This document shows, piece after piece, positions 12,508 through 21,300 of a DNA stretch of 64,000 bases. This DNA comes from Nemertoderma westbladi (taxonomy: Eukaryota > Xenacoelomorpha > Nemertodermatida > Nemertodermatidae). The notes beneath the pieces were generated by a model, which ran no database searches, was not told the origin of the DNA, and worked only from the letters and a program-made list of their open reading frames with translations. The stretch covers positions 1 through 64,000 of the forward strand of contig JAUCBJ010008640.1 of the NCBI GenBank assembly GCA_032718475.1, read 5' to 3'. The position numbers and the translations under genes were made by a program. How positions within the stretch are numbered: position 1 is the stretch's first letter; each line of letters begins with the position of its first letter.

Positions 12508-12749
12508 AAAGCAAACAGTCGGCCGAAGCCGGAGGCGACCCGAAGGCTCCTCTTTCGATAGCTGCTACCCGAGGGTAGGGGTGGTCGCTACTCCTATCCC
12601 AAGATTTGCTCCCAGTTATTTAACTGGTACTCATTTTATCGACCCCAGTGGATGAAAGGCTGAGTGGACCCTGGCGGGGCTGAACCTACAACCAGCTCAA
12701 ACCGGTGCTCAACCAACTGAGCTACCCCGCCATACAATAGCTATAAAAT
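12508..12749 (-). mobile_element. tRNA-derived SINE
   Basis: On the minus strand the head reads like a tRNA 5' half: GGCGGGGTAGCTCAGTTGG (box A) near 12731, and GTAGGTTCAGCCCCGCC (box B) near 12685. It continues into a body with CTGGGGTCGATAAAATGAG and ends GACTGTTTGCTTTTTG. AGCTATACAA flanks it at 12498-12507 and 12750-12759; an 18-bp partial duplicate (ATACAATAGCTATAAAAT) sits next to the head. The body is also present at 27061-27215. The TCGATAAAAT...GTACCAGTT core resembles, from memory, the conserved central domain of Ceph/Meta-type SINEs. This is unverified. Confidence 0.85.
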
Positions 12750-12841
12750 AGCTATACAATATAATTCTATTAAATTGCATCAGGGATCCCATTGAGAGAC
12801 TGCTCCGTGGAAATCAGAATGGGTTCCGTAAAGGTCATAGG
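12750..12841 (+). pseudogene. LINE-A RT segment between SINE and DNA transposon
   Basis: It reads through IRDPIERLLRGNQNGFRKGH, continuous with the RT segment before the SINE and with the segment that resumes at 13812. It shows that the SINE and the DNA element are separate insertions into one LINE-A copy. Confidence 0.85.
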
Positions 12842-12908
12842 GCTCTCTTACAGTTTGCCATGCCACCTATTGCTATAATGGCACGGTTAAAGTGTAATAG
12901 GACTGAGG

Positions 12909-13191
12909 TAAGAGGACTAATTTGCAGGACATTGCTTTCGCCGTGAGGACCAGCCAGTGCATAATCTTGTACTTTGGCAGCCTCATGAAGTGATGAATAA
13001 GCATGGTGGACAGCCCACGACTTTCTTGAGACGCATCTTAAAGGACACTGGCCTTGAAGATGCGGATGATCTAGCAAATGTCATGGGTGATAGGGAGTTG
13101 TGGCGGTGCAATTTTGTTGACAAGCCGGCACAGCATTCTTAATAATGCAGCTGCAATGCAGCATGCCGATCCTAGTAGTAGTAGTAGTAGT
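12909..13191 (+). mobile_element. 5'-truncated LINE-A 3' end nested in the MITE
   Basis: AGGACTGAGG occurs on both sides (12899-12908 and 13192-13201), as expected of a target-site duplication. After 12 bp of filler the sequence joins LINE-A at the FAGHCF block and runs through HNLVLWQPHE and GDRELWRCNFVDKPAQHS to the 3' untranslated end GCATGCCGATCCTAGTAGTAG. It ends in a (TAG)n tail rather than poly(A). One AT insertion shifts the frame at HEV(M)NKHGGQP. Confidence 0.88.
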
Positions 13192-13429
13192 AGGACTGAG
13201 GAGCTCTCTTACAGTTTGCCGAGCTACCTATATATTCAATATAATTCAAAAAAATATAATTGTTATAATTATATAATATATATTTATGCAAGTGATACCG
13301 TAATTTACTCTACGTACAATTACATTTTGTTACGTCTTGTGTAGCTAATGTTTTTATTGTTTGTTACTAAACCGGGTACACTTCCTTCACTTCCTTCTAG
13401 TTTCCCTAATTATGATATGATAGATTAAA

Positions 13430-13755
13430 AACTATCATTTTATTATATAAAAAAATTGCAAAATGACAAGCTAGCTAGTTTTTGTTTCTTGTTTTTTAAA
13501 TGTTCTCGAACATTATCAATCGATTTCATATAAAAATGTTGTTCTAGAAAAAAATATTTTTTGTTCTAGAACAAAAAATACAAAGCACTAGCTAATTTGT
13601 TAATTTTATATTGTATGTTATCTTTGTATAAATTTTTTATACTAGCTATTTTGTGTTTCTTTTTTTAATGTTCTAGAACATATTATATATACATTTAATA
13701 TAAAAATTTTGTTCTAGAACAAATATTTTTTGTTCTAGAACAGATATTTTAAGAT
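13430..13755. repeat. cluster of TGTTCTAGAACA palindromes in the MITE
   Basis: Within 330 bp the 12-bp palindrome TGTTCTAGAACA or a one- or two-base variant occurs about seven times, interspersed with CTAGCTA and AT-rich spacers, in two blocks about 230 bp apart. It embeds TTCTAGAA, two inverted heat-shock half sites. The same palindrome recurs at 54850 and 54904. Confidence 0.7.
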
Positions 13756-13811
13756 CATTTTATTATATCAAAATATGGCTAGAATTTCACGGTAAAGTGT
13801 AAGAGTCCCGC

Positions 13812-15056
13812 TCATAGGACAATGGAGCCCATTTTGGCACTTAGAAGGATAATTGAAGAGTTATCAAAAAAGAAAGACAGGCATCCGGCTGTTATCTTTT
13901 TTGACTTCTTCAAGGCCTTTGATTCAGTCTCTCGCTCACGTATGTTCAGCATACTTTCATTATATGGGATTCCTGATGAAATTATTGCAGCAATTAGACC
14001 AGTATACGATGGTTTGACAACATTTGTGTCAACTGTTGACGGTGATACAGAACCATTAGAAGTGTTATGGTGCGTCCTCCAGGGAGACACACTTTCACCA
14101 TTCTTGATCACAATTGTGGTTGACTATGTTCTACGCATGTCCTTAGATCATCATAATGATGATGGGTGATGATAACTCCACCTACTAGCTCTAGAAGTCG
14201 AAGAAATCCTGCCAAGTACCTAACTGACCTAGACTTTGCTGATGACTTAGGAGTACTCTCATAATCACTAGAGGGAGCCCAACGGCTCCTCAGCTCATTA
14301 TAACAGGCTGTTTCTAGTGTTGGTCTTTTTATTAACTCCAGAAAGACCAAAATTTTGACAGTTAACTTTGAAAGTTCTCAGCAAGTCTCTGACTGGCTCA
14401 GTATAAGCCCAAAGGATGGTATGCTTGAGCATGTGGAATGTGGATGACTTCTGTTACCTGGGATCATGGATCCGGAAGTCAGGTGAGGACCTTCGAATAC
14501 GTAAGGGAAAGGCATGGGCAGCCTTGAATAGGCTTTCCAGGATTTGGAAGTCACCGAGAATTAATCAGTAACTTAAGGTCCGATTATTTAGAGCAGCAGT
14601 AGTTCCAGTACTCCTCTATTGGAGTCCATGCTGGGCTCTAACTGCTAAGGACACCAAATCTCTGGATGGCACATTCACAATGGGGTTCAATGGGGTTCAG
14701 CTGGGTTCATTGTGTCAAGTACAATGCACACATCCCCAACCAGACACTATATAACATTGGAGGTGTCTCATTGGTTCCACCAAGCTTCACACTAGAACAA
14801 AATCGCTTCCGCTTTGCAGGACATTGATTTCGCTGTGAGGACCATCCAATGCATAATCTTGTACTTTGGCAGCCTCATGAAGTGAATAAGCATGGTGGAC
14901 AGCCCATGACATTCTTGAGATGCATCTTAAAGGACACTGGCCTTGAAGATGCGGATGATCTAGCAAATGTCATGGGTGATAGGGAGTTGTGGTGGCGCAA
15001 TTTTGTCAACAAGCCGGCACAGCATTCTTAAAAGTGCAGCTGCAATGCAGCATCTC
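13812..15056 (+). pseudogene. LINE-A RT, central and C-terminal part (host copy)
   Basis: It restarts the LINE-A copy at MEPILALRRIIEELSKKKDR and reads FFDFFKAFDSVSRSRMF (first catalytic Asp retained), GDTLSPFLITIVVDYVL, then, with frameshifts, TDLDFADDLGVLS (catalytic DD, near 14235), the LGSWIRKSGEDLRIRKGKAW block and HNLVLWQPHEVNKHGGQP (14849-14900), ending KPAQHS. A stop follows FADDLGVLS and several single-base changes break it. The normal 3' tail is missing: after GCAGCAT the sequence switches to unrelated DNA at about 15052. Confidence 0.9.
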
Positions 15057-15061
15057 GGCTT

Positions 15062-15577
15062 CGGCTCAAGGTCCATCCAAAGTATCTTGTTGGATCCCAT
15101 AATTTACCTCTTTAGCCGCACGTGTTAAAAGGGCAGTGTTACAGGTTGCCATGGTGATTCTTGTTTGTTCTACATTAGAGGGTTGTTCTGAACGGCGTCG
15201 TGTACAAACAATTGGAGAGCGAGTTTCCTCTGAGGCTCTTCTCATCGCGGCAAATTGTAGGTGTGGATGAATCGGATTGTCATTACCGGGAATGTTGTCG
15301 GTGTGTCTGGAGGATCGACTCACGCTAGGGGATACAGCAATCCCCCTGCGCTTAGGAGTCGTCGCATTTGGGTTAGTTGGAGGATGCGAACGGGTGCCTC
15401 ATCCTCCTGGGTCATAGTCAGAGTGTCGGGGAGACGCTATTGGGGTTCCGTCAACCCGAATTGAAGTGGGCGGTTCCTCCACGGGATGCACTGTCTTTGG
15501 CGTTGTGTCCGTGTGGTCCGCAATTGGTTGATGGGTCTCTCGTCAGGGTCCGTCGACGATTGCGTCGCGTTAGACAT
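15062..15577 (-). pseudogene. decayed gag-like remnant (unrecognised retroelement)
   Basis: The minus strand starts with ATG at 15577 (MSNATQSSTDPDERPINQ) and shows a proline-, serine- and arginine-rich reading that shifts frame once or twice. It ends in a clean 85-codon stretch with MSRSSRHTDNIPGNDNP and NTALLTRAAKEVNYGIQQDT. GC content is higher than its surroundings. The low-complexity N-terminus followed by a helical segment would fit the start of a retrotransposon gag, with leader or LTR to its right. I have no motif that proves this. Confidence 0.3.
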
Positions 15578-18250
15578 ATTTGACCCTATCCGGAGGATCA
15601 ACTCTTTATTAAATTTGTCAGGCTGGCTTAATTACAGGCGCCCACCCGAATGTTGAATTTTGATATTAATTAGGGTACTTTGTACTTAGGTTCAACTGCT
15701 CTATAGGTAGGAATGAACACTTTTTGATTTACCTTTGAAAAAAGTTTGTAGGTGAGTTGTTGTCACCAAGTATGGCTTGATTTCCACGTTCCTCTTCGGT
15801 TCCCAAGCTACTAGGAACTTACTGGTCTCAACCGAGGTCGAGACGTTGGTCTAAAACAGCCGGCTCTGGCATATCTCCAGAGCTATTACCAATGGAAATT
15901 TTCAAAGAAATAATGTAAATTTTAATATGAAATAATAAAAAAATTCTGATAAGAATAATTCCTAATGATTATCTTAAAAAAAAATTATTTTATTTTTCTG
16001 TCAGATCAGATAAAATGACACGTTCGGTGTGCGTGGTTTTTCACCACTTTATAAGGAATCTGCGCGTATTCCAAACCGCAATTCCAAACCTGATATTAAA
16101 GGAAAGACAGCCGCTCGAAACTGCCTAGGAATCGAGCAGCCCCATAAGGTAATGGTTTTATTTTTTCGAGGATACGAAAGCTTGTCCTCATAGTGAAAAA
16201 AAGAAGGTGGATTCGCCTGGAATCCAGGCAACAGAGGCTAGAAGTATGAAAAAAACGTCCCAATACAATGGCTGCAGTGCTTTAAACCAACAGCCCTCTG
16301 TTGGTGTATATGGTTTTGTTATCCCAGGATAACGTCAATTTTTAGTTTAGATACCGCAGCGTTTACAATTCTAAAAAATTCGGTCTACACCAAAAAAAAT
16401 CAAAATAATACACCACTCCGGGTTGAAAATCTTTAATATTTAAAATAATAAAAATTTTCCCAAATAACGGTGATTTGTCTGACTAGACAGTGACCAGAAT
16501 ATTTAGTGGTTTAATACTTACTTGCTACACGCATTCAAGATGGTGGAGGCAAAAAAATGATTTCTCTAGAAAATAGTTTCACTGTGTGATTACAATTGCG
16601 TGAAGCAACGTGGTTACAGTTTATGCTAATTTCTGAAAAGTAACTTCTGAAGTGCTTACGTTACGTTAATACTCAACAGCCGTAACGCAAACATACATGA
16701 ACAAACATTTGCGGCAGTCAGGACATGAGGCACTTTAAGAACAGACCTTCTTACACACCCGTCGAAACGCAACCAAACGTTTACACCCGTTTGGTTAGGG
16801 ACAATACATGAACAATACACGGACGTATAAGATTTGGGCTTGCGCTTTAAGAGGCACCATCAACGCAACTTACTTACTTCATACGACCACACAAAGGTAG
16901 AGGCAGAGGTCTAATAGAGCAACACTAATAGTAAGTCCTGTTAACTATCACACCAACGGATCCACTTAAGACACTTTGCTCTCGTGAACGGTCACTCTAA
17001 TAACTTACCAATCCACATATAGATAGGTAAATGTATACTTTACCCCAAGGGATGAGTTACAAAGATTTACCCGCAAGTGAACCAGACTTACCAGCACACA
17101 GAATTTACCCTCGAGTATCTGGTTCGTCTACAGAACAACACAATACAAATAACACACAAAACAAACAAACATAAAGGGGCGTACGTACGTTGGATAGGGG
17201 TGGCAATACAGGGCTAGGTATTTATACCAGTATTATCTCTGGGCCTACTGGGTACTGATTTTAGTCACCAACCCTTTCCTTCCAATAGAGGTAGCGGACC
17301 TCGTGTGTGTGGGGTGCGAGTTGACGCAGACTTCCGGTTTTTGGTCCTAATGTGGGTTTACAGTCCCCAAAGACTTCTTCTGTCGGTATGTGTCAGTCAG
17401 GCAGCTGGGGTTGAAGACTCTGATTTTCTGTCCCGATGTGGCCCTTTTTATAACCCGATGTGGGGTCAATATGGAGTTGACCCCTAATTATCACCTGCGC
17501 ACAGTTTGACTTTCTTATGCAGAGATTTTATGTTCAAACCACGTAAAATATGATTACTCATTATGATTGACTGACTAATAATTGGTACCTGGATGGAGTC
17601 TTGAAGATGACTAGTCAATTATTCCCTACTGCTATTGGGTGAGGGCAGTAGACTGTGTATAATGAGGGCAGTGATCAGGAAGGAATGTATTGGATGAGTA
17701 ATGTTGTAATAAGTAGTAACCTGGATGGATTGGGTTGGGTTGACACGGCAGGCCGGCTAAGGATGTCTGGGTTGGGATGATGAGTCATAATATTTGGGAT
17801 ATTGGATAATATTCTGTGATGAATATTACGGTGAATATTTCTGAGATGAATATTACGGTGGGATAAGGAAGAAAGGGAATAATTGTGTAGTAATTATTTC
17901 GTTTTTAAAATCAGAATCCCGAGGAAGTGTATTTTTGTATGTTTACCTACGGAGGCGCGAGAAATCGATTACATACAGTTACACTATATTGCACCATTAG
18001 CTTCCCGTGTGGATATTAGTGAGGTTGTCCCCCCTTGTCTTATGTAATAGATTTGGAACTGACCAAATCTATTGTTGCTGTCTTGGGTTGCCAATTTATA
18101 TTGGCTTCCTTTCGCTGGCCGCTTTCTTTTATTGCTTAAAAACCCTCAGTAGCATTTGGGCGCTACTGTAACAATTCTTCATACCATCCCTGGCGGCGAT
18201 TTTTGGACAGCCAAATTTTTAACGGAATCTTTATTTAATATATATTAAAG
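15578..18250. other. non-coding, possible retroelement leader plus first known intron
   Basis: I see no supportable exon or ORF. The left part could be the 5' leader or LTR of the gag-like remnant, but no second LTR copy is in the window. The right part should hold the intron before the first identified exon of the host gene. Earlier exons may lie here or left of the window. Confidence 0.4.
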
Positions 18251-18379
18251 GTCCAACAACTTCAGCGCCACCGCCACCACCACCCACCACCACAGCACCA
18301 ACTACAACACCTACAACCCCAACCCCAACCCCAACACCAACCCCAACACCAACACCAACAACTACTACCGAAGATGAGT
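18251..18379 (+). CDS. host gene exon A (Pro/Thr linker)
   Basis: Acceptor ATATTAAAG ends at 18250 and donor T|GTAAGT starts at 18380. In phase 1 it reads PTTSAPPPPPPTTTAPTTT followed by (PT)n and TTTTEDE. The acceptor is weak (AAG without a pyrimidine tract), so the left boundary is the least certain of the set. Confidence 0.65.
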
Positions 18380-21300
18380 GTAAGTTAATAGATTAATTTA
18401 TGACAAACGGGACAACTTAAATTTCATGCGCCATTAATTGTTGAAGACTTCCTTCCAATAAGCAGCTATCTATCAATATCATCGGTTGGGTAGCTTTTAT
18501 AAATATTTTAAAATACAATGATCGAGATCAGATTAATTCCAAGATGTAAAAAAAAACATGTCATTTTCGCTCTTCCAGTTCCATGTCATTTTTGGAACCA
18601 GCACAATAATCTTATGGTGCGACTTTCTTCTCATACATTTCCGCGACAATGGTGTGTAAAATGCTATGAAATTCCTCTCTATGTTGAGGGCCACAAATTT
18701 AAATCCAAAGGTAGTTCCTGCCTGGCCCAGATCACCGGTGTAAACATAATTAATTAGGGGGGGGGGGGGTGAATTGGCGTTATATTGCATGTGCAGAGTA
18801 AATACTGTTGTGGTTACCGGTAGGTCTTAGTCAGTTTTCATAGTCAGTAGTTTACTAGTGAATTTAGACCAGTAGTTTTTAGTTTATTTACGTAACCCGT
18901 CACCCCGTATAGATATTTTAAATTCGCTATTTTCTTTATAATATGTATTATAATGCTGAACTGCAGAAAAATATTAAAATTTAAAACAATGTTCATGTCC
19001 AATAATAATTCGAGAGTGTTAGATGTCCTTCCAGAAGTTCATATAAAAAATTATTATTGGATGTTTGCAACCGGATGCTGAAAGGGGAAAATACACATAA
19101 CAAAATAATTTACTAAAAGTGAAATAAAGGGTCTGCCCAAGAAAGAAGACCTTAATGTACCAACAAACTATAGTATAATCATGTGGTTGCTGCCATATAG
19201 TATACAATAAATTATTTTATATAGAATCAAACCTCAGAGAAACAACCACATAAGAGCCAAGTAGACTTCAAGAAAACAGTCGATCCCTTTCATTGAAGTA
19301 AATTAAGAGCATTTGGAAGACCAGAAAAAATCATGGCCCGGAATTAACTATTAACTATTCATATTGAATTAACTATTCATAATTGTACAGTAAAGGATTA
19401 TGCAATGAGGACAGCCACAACCAACTGGTTGTGAGTAGATTCCGTAAGGTCTACGATGTTCGGAAATCCCTCAACGATACTTGTGCACATCCTTAGCTGA
19501 TAATATCTACCACCTGTATAATCAATCTCACTCTGGGCTCGACCAGGGGTCCTGCTGTCGGTGAATACAGTCAAGGATTTGATATGGATCCCAGAGGAGT
19601 GATAAATTAAAGAATGGTTTTTTGGTTACGTTTTATATTTGATCTAATACCAAAAATACTATCTCAACTACGTTGATGATAGCATACGTCACCAAAAATA
19701 CCAATATGTCAAATACACCGATTGCACCCTTACTGTACCACTGTACCAATATAATCTTCACCAACTACAACTGCACTCCTCTATGGGCCTCTAATACGTA
19801 ACATTTGTTCTGTACAAAATACCATATTGTTTGCTCACTTCCTGTTATGTATCCAAAAGGACGCACCTCTCATACTAATCACGCGACCATATCATTATTC
19901 ACCTACAATAACAGAGAAGCAGCAGATATCTCGCTCAAACAGTCACAGACACCGACCGTGCAGATGACATCACCATGCTTTCTAATATACAGGCATATGC
20001 ACAACTTGTACTGAACTGAAGTGAGAATATGGCCTCTAAAGAGGTTGTGTGATTATATGGTGAGATCTGACAAAATAACTGGTCCAATAAATTGATGTTT
20101 GTTACAATACTACTAATGGTGGGTGGCACTAAAGATCAGCTGAAGCTACTCCATTATAAATTATTCTACTTGAAGTCAGACCAATTATTGCAGATTTCAG
20201 GAACAGGTTATACCAGATCTACATTTCTAGCAACCTGCACAAGCTGGCTTGGCTATTACATTTACATGGATAATACATATAGATGAATTTGAATTAGAAA
20301 AACTAATTATGACAACCATGGAGTATCGGGATATTTCGTTTGCTATAAAACACATATATTCGGAGTAAAATAATAATATTGAAGTTTTATAAAGACATAA
20401 GCCCAAGGGATAATGAGACACTTTATGGGAAAATTAGGTGTCTTGTCACAAATGTAATCGTGGTTACGGCTGTTATTTTTATACACCTCCTACTTAAAAA
20501 TTGCTAGGTTACAAGACCCTGATGTCAAACCTAGTTAAACTATGTTTATCTTGTTTATCTTGTTATGCTTGTCTTATGAACTCATAATTATGTCATTTTG
20601 TTTCAGGTGAAACAACAAAAACAACATCAGGTAAGAAACATTCTGTACTGGTGCTATTCAAGTAATAACTGACTACCTATAAATACAGTATACATGTACA
20701 AACAACTATGCAGTAGGTATGCATGTATATATGTTGTAGTCTTTAAGCGCAATCAAGTTAATAAATTAAAATACTAAGGCCGCGTTCGTTCACACTACCG
20801 AGTCAAAGTCAAAGACAAAATGAAAAACACATCACATGAAATATGCTTACTTGAGTCTAGAATTGTGAAAATGTTATATAGGTATTATCCAACATAACAT
20901 TTAGAATTATTCCTAAAAATAGCATCAAAACTTTTAAGTTTAAGCTTTGAAGCTATTATTGCACGGGGGTCCTTTATTCTATTTGGTGAGAATATATTAT
21001 TTTACAATATTATACTACTGTACAGGGTGGATTTAAATGGATCTCTTTAAATAACTTAATAATTTGTATTTTAGAACCAATTATTGAATTTACGACAACT
21101 TCTCCGACAGTGCCACCAACGACAACAGGTAAGCTCATTTGTATTAATTACAAACGTACCAGATAAAGTGAACAAAAGTGTTTAATGATAAAGAACCTCG
21201 AAAGAACTGAGATTTTCTAAATTTTATTCACCCATACCCCTGTACATCACTCATATACATATTTACTATAAAATAAATAATATTATACGCATTGATACAA

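Larger units (their letters stand above)
12842..13811. mobile_element. small DNA transposon (foldback/MITE) complex
   Basis: TCATAGG flanks the segment at 12835-12841 and 13812-13818, and removing it restores the LINE-A sequence around GFRKG...MEPILALRR. The outer ends are inverted: GCTCTCTTACAGTTTGCC on the left and, reversed, GGGACTCTTACACTTTACC on the right. A second left-type end lies at 13203-13220, and a right-type end (ACGGTTAAAGTGTAATAG) at 12882-12900. The complex is therefore a ~60-bp foldback followed by a ~600-bp element with the same ends. The first is separated from the second by a LINE-A fragment. Confidence 0.75.

Noticed and set aside
12671-12731. Functional tRNA gene on the minus strand
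   Set aside because: Box A and box B are recognisable, but the 3' half of the cloverleaf is replaced by the SINE body and there are flanking target duplications. It is the SINE head.
15066-15583. Plus-strand ORFs of 67-68 codons in the gag-like remnant
   Set aside because: The minus strand carries the longer protein-like reading with a start codon. The plus-strand frames are antisense by-products.
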